A stretch of DNA of 64,000 nucleotides from Micromonospora olivasterospora. Its GTDB lineage: Bacteria; Actinomycetota; Actinomycetes; Mycobacteriales; Micromonosporaceae. The notes beneath the pieces were generated by a model. It was not told the DNA's origin. It saw only the letters and a list, made by a program, of their open reading frames with translations, and ran no database searches. The position numbers were made by a program, and so were the translations under genes. Shown piece after piece: positions 1 through 8,239 of this stretch. The first letter of the stretch is position 1; each line of letters starts with the position of its first letter. The stretch is taken from assembly GCF_007830265.1 (NCBI RefSeq), contig NZ_VLKE01000001.1, positions 3,410,001 through 3,474,000 of the forward strand, given 5' to 3'.

Positions 1-558
1 GGGACCGACTTCTTTGCGCACGCGCAGGGCACCGAGGGGATCAAGGCGGCGCTCCGACACGGGGCGCGCTCGATCGAGCACGGGTATTACCTCGACGACG
101 AGGCGATAGATCTCATGCTGCGCGCGGACGCTTGGCTCGTGCCGACGCTCTCGGCAACCCGCGCGATCGTCGACGCTGCCGACCGCGGCGTGCCGATCCC
201 CGCCGAGAGCCTGGCACTCGCGCGTGAGGCTCTCGAGGCGCACCGGGCGAGTTTCGCTCGAGCGGTAGACGCGGGCGTCAAGATCGCGATGGGCACCGAC
301 TCCCCGCCCTACGCCCACCCCTCGGCGAGCAACCTCGACGAGTTGCAGCTCATGACCGAGGCATCGTCGATGACACCGCACGATGCGTGGCGGGCTGCAA
401 CCTCGAGTGCTGCCGCGTTGCTCCGGCAGGACGGCCTCGGCGCCATTGCCCCGGGGATGCTCGCCGATCTCGTCGTAGTGGACGGCAGCCTCGACGACCT
501 GCGGGGACTGCGCGACCGCATCCGCCACGTGAGCCTCGGCGGGCAGCGCGTACGGTGA
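1..558 (+). CDS. Amidohydrolase family protein, 3' part (5' end outside window)
   Basis: The frame is open from base 1, so the gene starts upstream of the window; 185 residues are visible. Metal-dependent amidohydrolases of the imidazolonepropionase/prolidase-like group place catalytic His and Asp residues in short motifs. The fragment shows AHAQG (His at about residue 7), SIEHG (His at about residue 27) and MGTDSPP (metal Asp near residue 100), then the usual C-terminal small beta-domain ending in LADLVVVDG. Substrate cannot be inferred. It is convergent with the alpha/beta hydrolase remnant at 599. Family call is firm, function open. Confidence 0.85.
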   Translation, partial: GTDFFAHAQGTEGIKAALRHGARSIEHGYYLDDEAIDLMLRADAWLVPTLSATRAIVDAADRGVPIPAESLALAREALEAHRASFARAVDAGVKIAMGTDSPPYAHPSASNLDELQLMTEASSMTPHDAWRAATSSAAALLRQDGLGAIAPGMLADLVVVDGSLDDLRGLRDRIRHVSLGGQRVR

Positions 559-598
559 CCTGAGGCAGCGCGTGAGAGGTGACGAACGTCGCGCCACG

Positions 599-1141
599 TC
601 ACGGCACGGCACGGCACGCGACTGCAGTCACCGGTTGCGACTGTGGTCGCCGCGTGTCCGCCAGGAACGCGGCGATCGCGCTCGCAGCGCGCGCGGGCTG
701 GTCGTTCTCCCACGCGTGACCGGCCCCCGCGAGCACGAGGACATCGGCGTGTGTGATCTCCCCCGCCATCGCCAGCGCATCCTGGATCGGCACCACCGCA
801 TCATCGCGTCCGTGCACGACAAGGGTTCTCGCGACGATCGCAGCCAGACGCCCGCAGGTGTCGAAGGCACGCGTCGCCGCGAAGCGACGCATGAGCGCGT
901 CGTTGCGGGCGGGCGCGCTTTGGAGGCCGCCATCCCCCGTGGCGGAGGCGGTTTCGCCCCGATCCCGCTGGTCATACGTGATCACGGTGAAAGCGGACAC
1001 GAGGTGCGGCCGCAGTTCGGCGAAGAGCTCCTGCCCCACCTGCGGCCCGTGAACGAGGACGAGGGGAGGCCCGGCGCCCTCGACGCGGAATGATGTCACT
1101 CCGTCGTCGGTGGAGACACACGACGCTTCGCCTCCCGTCAT
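599..1141 (-). pseudogene. Alpha/beta hydrolase lacking its nucleophile region
   Basis: The ATG at 1141 lies 5 bp after the crotonase stop codon, so the two genes form one transcript. The 180-residue product keeps the N-terminal LVHG oxyanion strand, the YDQRDRG loop, VVHGRDD (acid residue) and GAGHAWEN (catalytic His). It lacks the Gly-X-Ser-X-Gly nucleophile elbow and much of the cap. Family members usually run 260-290 residues. The missing part lies between the DRG loop and the LMRRFAATRAF stretch and appears to be an in-frame deletion of roughly 80-100 codons. A hydrolase without its serine should be inactive, so I call it a pseudogene; a non-catalytic role cannot be excluded. Confidence 0.7.
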
Positions 1142-1146
1142 CCGCG

Positions 1147-2001
1147 TTACCAGACCTTGCGCTGGCGGGCGTCGGCGACCAGGTCGGGGTCGGGAATGAG
1201 CGCCTTCGACGCCACCGTGGCGAGCGACTGCTGCGAGAAGTGGAAGCCGAAGTCCTCGGCGACGAGCTTGCGCCACGGGCGGTTGAGGATGTTGTGCGTC
1301 GCCCAGCGCGCGAACCGCGGGCGCTTCATGATGTCCCGCGCGAGCTGCCATGCCTTGGGTACGAGCTCCTCGCGGGGCAGCACGTCGCTGACGAGCCCGT
1401 ACTCGAGCGCCTTGCGTGCGGGAATCGAGGTCCCGCCGTAGATGGCGTACGCGGCGCGCTTCGTGCCCATGAGGTGCTGCAGCGCGAGTGCGAGACCGTC
1501 ACCCGGTGCCGTACCGACCATGAAGTGGGGATCCATGAAGTCGGCGTCCTCTGCCGTGAGCGTCACGTCGCACATGAGCGCGAACTCGGTGTGGATCCCG
1601 GGTCCGTTCACCGCCGCGATGGTGGGGATGTCGATGTTGTTGACGAAGTTCTCGATCAGCTTCCACGCGTCGATCGTCTGCTGGAAGATGTAGTCCGGCG
1701 TTTCTTCGACGAGCGGCTTGGGCCAGGTCTGTCGCGGGTCGCCCTGGAACCAGGTCTCTCCCGTGCCCGTGATGATGAGCACGTGATTTTCGGGGTCGTT
1801 CCCCACGTCCTGCCATACGCGGTTCCAAGCGTTGTGGGCGGCCCAGTTGTGCACGTACGGTCCGCCGTCCGTGTGCAGGCGCAGTTCGAGGATGCCGTCC
1901 TCTCGGCGCATCTCGAAGAAGTCGGCGTAGCGCCGCGAGTACTCCTCGAGGGGCGTGGGGGCCACATGGCCGTCCCATCCGAAGCTCGACGTGTCCACCA
2001 T
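1147..2001 (-). CDS. Enoyl-CoA hydratase/isomerase (crotonase) family protein
   Basis: 284 residues from the ATG at 2001, which follows an AAGGGA ribosome site. Upstream in-frame starts lack such a site. The crotonase fold is seen in VLIITGTGETWFQGD (oxyanion-hole strand), AAVNGPGIHTEFALMCDVTL and GDGLALALQHLMG. The usual second catalytic Glu position is not obvious, and long aromatic-rich insertions (HNWAAHNAWNRVW) separate it from housekeeping fatty-acid enzymes. It is followed immediately by the damaged alpha/beta hydrolase and preceded by a TetR regulator on the same strand. Such sets often degrade cyclic or terpenoid substrates, but the substrate here is unknown. Confidence 0.85.
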   Translation of the reverse strand: MVDTSSFGWDGHVAPTPLEEYSRRYADFFEMRREDGILELRLHTDGGPYVHNWAAHNAWNRVWQDVGNDPENHVLIITGTGETWFQGDPRQTWPKPLVEETPDYIFQQTIDAWKLIENFVNNIDIPTIAAVNGPGIHTEFALMCDVTLTAEDADFMDPHFMVGTAPGDGLALALQHLMGTKRAAYAIYGGTSIPARKALEYGLVSDVLPREELVPKAWQLARDIMKRPRFARWATHNILNRPWRKLVAEDFGFHFSQQSLATVASKALIPDPDLVADARQRKVW

Positions 2002-2140
2002 GGTGAGTCCCTTCGTCGAAGCGAGCCGTTCCCGCCCACTAATGAGACAACCTATCTCTCTAAGAGGAGCGACCGTGCGTATCCGGACGAACATCGCAGG
2101 GAATGGACACTGACTGGTCGATCGACGAAGATTCCGAGGC

Positions 2141-2740
2141 TCAGTCGCGGTGATTCCGCCACAATCCGGCTACGACGAGTTCGACGATCTCGCGTGCGTC
2201 GGTGAGCGTGAAGGGTCGCGACCGGCGCAGGACGAACCATTGCACGGGGCCTGCGAGCATCATGTTGACGAAAGGTGCATCGACGGGCGGTAGCTGCTCG
2301 GCCTCGGCTGCCCGGTCGAGGCGCCGCTGCAGGTCGTCGGTGCGACGATCGAGGAGTTCGAGCCCCATGCGGTGCAGCCCGCCTCCCTCGTCGACGCGTC
2401 GGAGGAGGATCTGCAGGACTGCACGACCCGTCGGCGTGGCAGAGGCCTCCGCGAATGCATGCAGGAATGTCGTGAGGTCGTGGACGACGTCGCCGGTGTC
2501 GGCGATCGGCACCGACGCCTCGGCGAACCGGGCGAGCACGTCGCGAAGGAGATCGTCTCGGTTCGACCACCGTCGGTAGACCGTCGCGCGCCCGACCTTT
2601 GCGCGGGCGGCGAGCTCTTCGTACTGCAGTCCGTCGACGCCCTTCTCGGCGAGGATGTCGAGCGCTGCGGCCGACAGCCGTTCGGTGACCTGACGCGTTC
2701 GCCCGCCGGGGCGACGCGCCCGTGATCCGTCCCCAGTCAT
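2141..2740 (-). CDS. TetR/AcrR family transcriptional regulator
   Basis: 199 residues. The N-terminal helix-turn-helix occupies about residues 18-62, with the family signature GLQYEELAARAKVGRATVYRRW. The C-terminal ligand domain contains a helix pattern typical of TetR_C regulators. It lies 139 bp upstream of the crotonase gene on the same strand and probably regulates it; the intergenic stretch 2002-2140 would be the place to look for its operator. No ligand can be proposed. Confidence 0.9.
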   Translation of the reverse strand: MTGDGSRARRPGGRTRQVTERLSAAALDILAEKGVDGLQYEELAARAKVGRATVYRRWSNRDDLLRDVLARFAEASVPIADTGDVVHDLTTFLHAFAEASATPTGRAVLQILLRRVDEGGGLHRMGLELLDRRTDDLQRRLDRAAEAEQLPPVDAPFVNMMLAGPVQWFVLRRSRPFTLTDAREIVELVVAGLWRNHRD

Positions 2741-2875
2741 GCGCCCTGGCCCTCCGTTCGACGCCTCCCGACCTTATCCATCGCGCGACGGCTTCCGGAA
2801 ACCCGCAGCCGACAATTTCCGTCTCGCTCGCGCTTTTGGGTGAGAGTGAGGATTACTGCGCCACGTAGGTGATGA

Positions 2876-3714
2876 GTGCCCAGTTCCTGCATCTTCGACG
2901 CACCGGAACTCCTTCACACAAGAATGACCGAAATGGCGCAGCAGGGTTGGCAGGGTGCGTTCCTGCGCCGCGGGGGTCTGTTGCGTTGGTACACCAGCCC
3001 TTCCGGTTTCGCGGTCGCTCTCGACAAGCGCACCGTCCAGATCCTCCGCGAACACGACGGCGCTACGAGATCAACAATCCCGCCGCGAGGCGGCCGGAAA
3101 ACCCTGGGTCGACTCCGGCTACGTGTTCGTCCGCAAGCCCGGCAGCCCCATCCACCCCGGCTATGCCAACGGCCGGTTCCGGCTGCTGGTCAAACAGGCC
3201 GGTTCCCGCCAGTCCGGCTGCACGAGCTGCGCCACGACGCCGCGTCCCTCGCCCATGAAGCCGGAGCCGACCTCAAGACCCTGCGAGACATGCTCGGACA
3301 CTCCAGCATCGGGTTACCGCCGACACCTACACCGGCGTCCTACCCCTGGCCCAGCGGTGCAGCGCAGACGCCACCGCCCACCTGGTCCTCGCCGCCGCCC
3401 ACCGCACCCGCAGCAAGATCCGGAAGAAAGCCACCGCAACCGACTCGAGGCTCCAGGTCAAGAACCCACAAAAGGCCGCAGGTAAGGCGGCGGCTGCCTC
3501 TCTGCCCAGGTTTCCGGCTGATGGGTGGGAGAGCGGGCTTGATGCGAGCAATCCCGCCACGGCCCCGCCGGGCGGGGCCGCTCGCGATGCTGCCCGCAAC
3601 GGCTTGGTGGCCATCGATGATGTGTGGGATGTGTGCTCTCCAGCAGGTGCCAACGCGGGTCAACTGATGCCGCTCCTGGTCAACCCAGGCCGCCGATCGT
3701 GGCCGCCGACGTGA
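2876..3714 (+). pseudogene. Tyrosine recombinase (phage-type integrase), frameshifted remnant
   Basis: No single frame is open, but three frames together spell an integrase C-terminus. About 3099-3205 gives GYVFVRKPGSPIHP in one frame. About 3206-3312 gives HELRHDAASLAHEAGAD and MLGHSSIG in the next. From about 3314 a third frame gives TADTYTGVLPLAQR and runs to a TGA at 3712-3714. Catalytic Arg and His (HELRH), the later His (LGHSS) and the nucleophile Tyr (DTYTG) are all recognisable, so the decay is by frameshift rather than by loss of the catalytic core. It ends 117 bp before an intact tRNA-Arg, the usual target of such enzymes. Confidence 0.85.
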
Positions 3715-3815
3715 TCCGTGTGGTCGGCGTGTGGTCATGGCCCGGCGTGACCAGCCCGGACGACGTAGGTCAACGCGGGTCACTCCCTGCCGCTGCGTGC
3801 CGCCCCGCAGGTCGC

Positions 3816-3821
3816 TAGACT
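3816..3821 (+). promoter_or_regulatory. Possible -10 element of the tRNA-Arg promoter
   Basis: TAGACT lies 10 bp before the mature tRNA 5' end, which is a normal distance for tRNA promoters in actinobacteria. No convincing -35 hexamer is visible at the usual spacing. Tentative. Confidence 0.35.
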
Positions 3822-3831
3822 AGGCCCTCGC

Positions 3832-3907
3832 GCCCTCGTAGCTCAGGGGATAGAGCATCGGTTTCCTAAACCGTGTGTCGCAGGTTCGAATCCTGCCGGG
3901 GGCACCA
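3832..3907 (+). tRNA. tRNA-Arg (anticodon CCT)
   Basis: 76 nt including an encoded CCA. The acceptor stem pairs GCCCTCG with CGGGGGC (one T-G pair), the D-arm contains TAGCTCAGGGGATAGAGCA, the anticodon loop is TTCCTAA (anticodon CCT, decoding AGG) and the T-arm is GCAGG-TTCGAAT-CCTGC. One T-T mismatch sits at the top of the anticodon stem. It is the only tRNA I find in the window and sits next to an integrase remnant. Confidence 0.95.
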
Positions 3908-4421
3908 GCATGAGGTCCTGATCAGCAGTAAGCCGGTCGGGGCCTAGATGCTTATCTATGCGATTTTGAATCGTCCCCCGAAAAACCCGGTAACCCGGTG
4001 GGTGTCAAGCCCCGGGTTTGATGGAGATCACACCGAGTGGTGTTCGCCCTTGCCGACATCCAGGCCCAGGAACACCGCGTAGCCTCACCGTGGCACGTCC
4101 TGTCTCGTCACAGGCGCCAAGAGGGGGTGGGCTTGGGCCCGGTCACCGGTATGGTGCCGACCGCCGGCACCCACGTTACGAGGAGATCTACCGGAAGGCG
4201 ACCCGGTCCCTATCAGCGGTCGGACGGCGCCACCAGGCCCGGCGACAACACCCCCCGGATCATGCGAACGACAGGGGCAACCAGTCATACCGGGCCAGGT
4301 GACCAGGCAGTCGCTGACGGGGACCACGAAAAAGGTAACGAGGGCGAGGGGCACTGCGTCTACCCGGACAGGCTAACCGGTCCGTCGGCGAGCGCGGCGT
4401 TGCCGGCCGGTCGGCAGGACC
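3908..4421. other. Gene-poor stretch between tRNA-Arg and the five-gene cluster
   Basis: No intact gene is visible. It contains the IS110-type N-terminal remnant at 4028-4084. Upstream of that remnant on the minus strand (about 4085-4400) is an unassigned stretch that could be what is left of the element's non-coding end. Otherwise nothing recognisable. Confidence 0.5.
4028..4084 (-). pseudogene. IS110-family transposase, N-terminal remnant
   Basis: On the minus strand a 19-codon stretch reads GYAVFLGLDVGKGEHHSV followed by a stop. VFLGLDVGKGEHH is the conserved start of one group of IS110 DEDD transposases, with the first catalytic Asp in LDVGK. It is cut by a stop codon right after this motif, and no further transposase sequence is seen. 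It belongs to a different subgroup from the intact copy at 31253, which starts VCAVDVAKES. Confidence 0.65.
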
Positions 4422-5681
4422 TCAGGTGCCCCCGATCGGCACCGCCTCCGGCGTCCCGGTCGCGGCCGCCTGGGTCACCGCGGCGCGTCGGGGGGCCGCG
4501 AGCCAGATGATGACGATCCAGAGCAGCGCACACCCGCCGGCGATCACAAAGCTCAGCCCGTAGCTGCCGGTCGTGGAGTAACTGAAGCCACCGAACCAGG
4601 TCGCGAAGGCTGAGCCGATGGCGCTGGCAACCTGGAAGAAGCCGATTGCCCGAGCGAGGCGGGAACCGGTGAAGAGATCGCCGACGGCGGCGATCCGGGC
4701 TCCAATGATCATGCCAACCCCGGAGCCGAGCAGAAGAATGGCCAGGACCAGCAACGGTGTCGGCGGTAGGATCCAGAGTAGGCCGAGACCCGCGAGGAAG
4801 GCGATCGCGCCGACAGTGGCGGTAAACTCCCGGTTTGTGCGGTCGGAGAGCACGCCGCCGAGCAGTTGACCGCCGGCGTAACTCAGGCCGGTCATGCCCA
4901 GCAGGAGCCCGGAGATCGCGACACCGTGCCCCTCGGTGGTCAGAAATGGCACGATGGTCTGGAAGGTGAAGAAGTCGGTGACGCTAGCGGTCAGGGCGGC
5001 GAGGCAGACTAACCAGAACACCGGACTACGGAACAGGTTCGTCGCGCGTTCCATCGGCGTCGGCGTCTCCTCGATCACCGCGCCGGCGGCCCCGGGCTGG
5101 TCCATGAAGAGGAAGCCGACCGTGCCCAGCGCGGCGAGGCAGCCGGCCACCAGATAGCCGCCGCGCCAGCCGTACTCCTGAACAACGAGGGCGAGCAGCG
5201 AGAAGAGCAGGAAGTTGCCGACCCCGAGGCAGGCGTACGCGATTCCGGTCGCTCGGCCCCGGTCCTCGGCGTAGCCGCTGGTGATGATCACCTGGCTGGC
5301 CACGACGAGCATCGTCGTCGCTGGCGCCAACACCACCATGTAGAGAAGGTAGAACTGCCACAGCTCGGTCGGCAGCGACGCCGCCGCCACGGCCGCCGCG
5401 AAGAGCGGCAGGAAGATCAAGATGATCCGGCGTGCGCCGTAGCGGCCGACGACACGTCCCGCGAACGGGCCGGCGACCATGCTGGCGAGCAGGTACCCCG
5501 CGAACATCCCGGACGCCTGCGCGCGGTCCAACCCGAGATCGACCACGAACGACGAGTAGAAAATGGAAAAGCCTTCCACCACTCCGAACACGGTGGCGAG
5601 CACGATCCCGCTGGCGAACGCGACCCGCCAGCGGCTCAGGAATCCTTGGCGCCTCCGGCGCGTCTCGTCAGCGGCGGTCAC
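4422..5681 (-). CDS. MFS transporter, probable product exporter
   Basis: 419 residues from the GTG at 5681, whose GTGA overlaps the stop of the acyltransferase gene, giving translational coupling. The product has 12 predicted hydrophobic segments in two groups of six, with the MFS loop GRVVGRYGARR after the second segment and a matching GGVLSDRTNREF in the second half. A longer open frame upstream runs antiparallel to the acyltransferase gene and is not used. As the last gene of the cluster it most likely exports the product or provides self-resistance. The direction of transport is inferred from context. Confidence 0.88.
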   Translation of the reverse strand: MTAADETRRRRQGFLSRWRVAFASGIVLATVFGVVEGFSIFYSSFVVDLGLDRAQASGMFAGYLLASMVAGPFAGRVVGRYGARRIILIFLPLFAAAVAAASLPTELWQFYLLYMVVLAPATTMLVVASQVIITSGYAEDRGRATGIAYACLGVGNFLLFSLLALVVQEYGWRGGYLVAGCLAALGTVGFLFMDQPGAAGAVIEETPTPMERATNLFRSPVFWLVCLAALTASVTDFFTFQTIVPFLTTEGHGVAISGLLLGMTGLSYAGGQLLGGVLSDRTNREFTATVGAIAFLAGLGLLWILPPTPLLVLAILLLGSGVGMIIGARIAAVGDLFTGSRLARAIGFFQVASAIGSAFATWFGGFSYSTTGSYGLSFVIAGGCALLWIVIIWLAAPRRAAVTQAAATGTPEAVPIGGT

Positions 5682-6856
5682 TGGTGGATGGCCGGAGCTA
5701 GTGAACGGGGAAACCGGGGCGGGCCGAGCAGGGGCGCCGGGGGGATAAGGTCGACCGCCTCGTACGCCTCCGCGATCCGCTGCCGGGTGCGGCAGTTCGA
5801 TTCGAGCGCCTCGGCCCCGCCGGTAAGCATCTCCCGGCTGGCGTCGTCGGTCGCGTCGAACCATGAGACCAGGAGCTGAGGGTGGAATCCCATCCGGACC
5901 TTGAAGCCGTACATGCTGCGGCCCATCTCGATGCGCCGGACACCCAGTCGCTCCGCGAGATCCAACGTGTTGGCGTAGAGCGCGTAGTAGGTGGCGTATT
6001 CCTTGTGGAAGTCGTAGTTCAGGCCGGCGATCCACGCGTACAGGGTGTCAGCGCGGTGCAGCAGGATGAACCCACCCAGCAGCACGTCGTCCTTCCAGAT
6101 GGTCAGGAAGTGCAACTGCTCACGAAGGTGCCGGAAGATGCTGCGGATGTTGTCGGGCGGGTTGATCGTAGGGATGCCGTGGCGGGCGCAGACATCCTCC
6201 ACGAGCCCGGCGAACGCATCGACGTATCCGGGGTCCACATCCGTGCGTACCGTGACGCCCAGGCGCTCCGAACGACGACGCAGCCGGCCGAACTCCCGGC
6301 GAACCTTGTTCTTGAGACCGGCTAGATGCGCCTCGGCGGTGCCCACGAAGTTCACCCCGCTGGTCGCCTCGGTGTAGATGCTCACGAAGCCGAGGCGGTC
6401 GAGTTCGTCGCAGAGCGGATCTGTCTCCGGCACGCCGGGAAAGCCGTAAAGCGGGCTGCCGAGGTCGGTGGCGACCTCGCGCATCGTCGCGACCAGTCCG
6501 GGCGCGACCTCGGCGGCCGGCAGCGTGGAACAGATCCCGTTGAAGTATGAGTAGAACGAGTGCCCGACGAGCATCCGGGCCCGCAGGATCGGGTGATCGA
6601 ATCCGTAGTCCGGCCCGTAGCCGGTGTAGTGCGGGTCCTCCGACGCGTAGTACATCGGAGCGACGGCCCGCAGCTTGCCATTCTCGCGCCACACCAGGTG
6701 GCGGACGGCGTGCAGCGGCGCGGGCGGCTCCTTCTCATAGGCACTGAGCCACTCGACCGTGGAGAAGACGGAACCCCCTGCTGCGTCGACCACCTCGTTC
6801 CATTCCGTTGGATCGACGTGATCGATGGAGTCAATGACCTGCCAGCCGTCGCTCAT
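5678..6856 (-). CDS. GNAT/FemAB-like acyltransferase
   Basis: 392 residues. The C-terminal half (about residues 170-340) matches the acetyltransferase fold shared by FemAB aminoacyltransferases and related GNAT proteins, with LKNKVRREFGRLRRRSE, LLGGFILLHRADTLYAWIAG and a tyrosine-rich helix EYATYYALYANTLDLAE. The N-terminal half carries EWLSAYEKEPP and YGPDYGFDHPILR, typical of peptidogalycan-biosynthesis-like proteins. The start ATG overlaps the methyltransferase stop (ATGA) and the end overlaps the MFS start. In the cluster it may acylate an amine or add an amino acid from tRNA. Which of these it does cannot be read from sequence. Confidence 0.8.
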   Translation of the reverse strand: MSDGWQVIDSIDHVDPTEWNEVVDAAGGSVFSTVEWLSAYEKEPPAPLHAVRHLVWRENGKLRAVAPMYYASEDPHYTGYGPDYGFDHPILRARMLVGHSFYSYFNGICSTLPAAEVAPGLVATMREVATDLGSPLYGFPGVPETDPLCDELDRLGFVSIYTEATSGVNFVGTAEAHLAGLKNKVRREFGRLRRRSERLGVTVRTDVDPGYVDAFAGLVEDVCARHGIPTINPPDNIRSIFRHLREQLHFLTIWKDDVLLGGFILLHRADTLYAWIAGLNYDFHKEYATYYALYANTLDLAERLGVRRIEMGRSMYGFKVRMGFHPQLLVSWFDATDDASREMLTGGAEALESNCRTRQRIAEAYEAVDLIPPAPLLGPPRFPRSLAPAIHQ

Positions 6857-8229
6857 GCACTCCTCATTCCACTACGGCCTTCGGCTGCGGGTGCGTTCAC
6901 GCCGACGACTGGAATCAGCAGGGACATCCGGACCATGGCCCGGGTGATTGCCGAGACCGCCAACACCGCCGCCGCCTGATCGAGCGGCTTGCCGGCGTCA
7001 GAGAGCGACGATGCGATCTGACGCTCGGTAGCCCCCTGACCGAGGTCATAATATATGCGCTCCAGATGAGCCGAAGCATCCTGGATGGCGCTGAGGCCCG
7101 CCACCGACCAGAACTCGTCGGGCATCCGCCGCAGTTCGGCACCGACCTTCAGCGCCAACTCCTCGACGGGCAGGCTCCGGCCGGTGCCCCGGTACGACTG
7201 CCGCGCATCGATCAGGTCCGGAGCGGGCACGTGGGCGCGTATGCCGCTGCCGTTTCGTCGGATCCGCAGCGTCGAACAGTGGTAGTGGGTCCAGCCCCGC
7301 TCCGCGCAGCGCCGCTGCAACTCCTCGGTGATCTCCTCGGCGTCGCGCTGACCGTCCAGCGTGGAGGCACGCGCCGCGGTGATGGCATTGCGCACCAGCA
7401 TCGGCACGGCACTGTCGGTAACGACGAGGATGTCGCAGCCCGGTGGCATGAGGCCGGCGAGCTCGGTCACGGCGATCGGCGTCCGCGGGCCACCTGGGCA
7501 CTGGAAGCGCATGACCAGGCTGTCGGCGGTGCTCATGGTGGCGTACCACCGCCAGAGCGCCCGAATCAGCCGCAGCCCGTCCGGACCGCCGTCTCCTGCC
7601 GTCGGGTACGGCACCCCGTCCGGTACTGGCACTCCGGGCAGGTTGGCCACCACGGCGTCGTACCCGTCGCCGCGGTCCAGGTCGAGAAAGTCGCCCACCT
7701 CGGCCCGGCAGTCGGCCACGCCGGAATTGAGCGCCGCCGATATTCTGAACGCCTCGACCGCCGCTGGCAGCACGTCGAGCCCGTGTACCTGGTGGGCGGT
7801 GCGGGCGGCTGCCATGCTCGCGAGGCCCGATCCGCAGCCGATGTCCAGCACTCGCCCGCGCGGCGCCGCGGCGAGCACTGCGGAGGCGAAGCGCAGCGAA
7901 TCCTCGCCGATGTGGATGTCGCCGGTGCCGGAACCGTACTCCCGGTGGCCGGCGGCGAGGACGCCACGGAACGCCGTTACCGCCCACGACGCGGCCACCA
8001 GCCGGTCGGATTCCCGCCGGCCCAGGCCGAGCTGAACGATCAGCTCGGCCTGGGCCGGGTCGACCGCGCCGGCGGGCACCTCGACGCCGAGGTGCAACAG
8101 TCGCAGAAGGCTCGCCCCCGGCGGCACGACCTCGGCTGGAAGCCATGGCTCCCAGACGTTTAGGTGCCGGGAGCGGGCTAGCTCGATCGTGGCGGCGAAG
8201 GCCGCGCTGGCGAGGCCGGTTCCGGTCAT
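6853..8229 (-). CDS. Class I SAM-dependent methyltransferase
   Basis: 458 residues. The SAM-binding motif VLDIGCGSGLASMAA lies at about residues 127-141, and ANLPGVPVP at about 195-203 occupies the place of the NPPY-type catalytic loop used by PrmB/HemK-like N-methyltransferases. There is a roughly 100-residue N-terminal domain and a C-terminal extension of about 170 residues (MPDEFWSVAGLSAIQDASAH) that I do not recognise. It starts 10 bp after the oxygenase gene and overlaps the acyltransferase start by 4 bp, so it belongs to the same transcript. It probably methylates the cluster product or its carrier. Confidence 0.85.
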   Translation of the reverse strand: MTGTGLASAAFAATIELARSRHLNVWEPWLPAEVVPPGASLLRLLHLGVEVPAGAVDPAQAELIVQLGLGRRESDRLVAASWAVTAFRGVLAAGHREYGSGTGDIHIGEDSLRFASAVLAAAPRGRVLDIGCGSGLASMAAARTAHQVHGLDVLPAAVEAFRISAALNSGVADCRAEVGDFLDLDRGDGYDAVVANLPGVPVPDGVPYPTAGDGGPDGLRLIRALWRWYATMSTADSLVMRFQCPGGPRTPIAVTELAGLMPPGCDILVVTDSAVPMLVRNAITAARASTLDGQRDAEEITEELQRRCAERGWTHYHCSTLRIRRNGSGIRAHVPAPDLIDARQSYRGTGRSLPVEELALKVGAELRRMPDEFWSVAGLSAIQDASAHLERIYYDLGQGATERQIASSLSDAGKPLDQAAAVLAVSAITRAMVRMSLLIPVVGVNAPAAEGRSGMRSA

Positions 8230-8239
8230 GGGGACCCGC

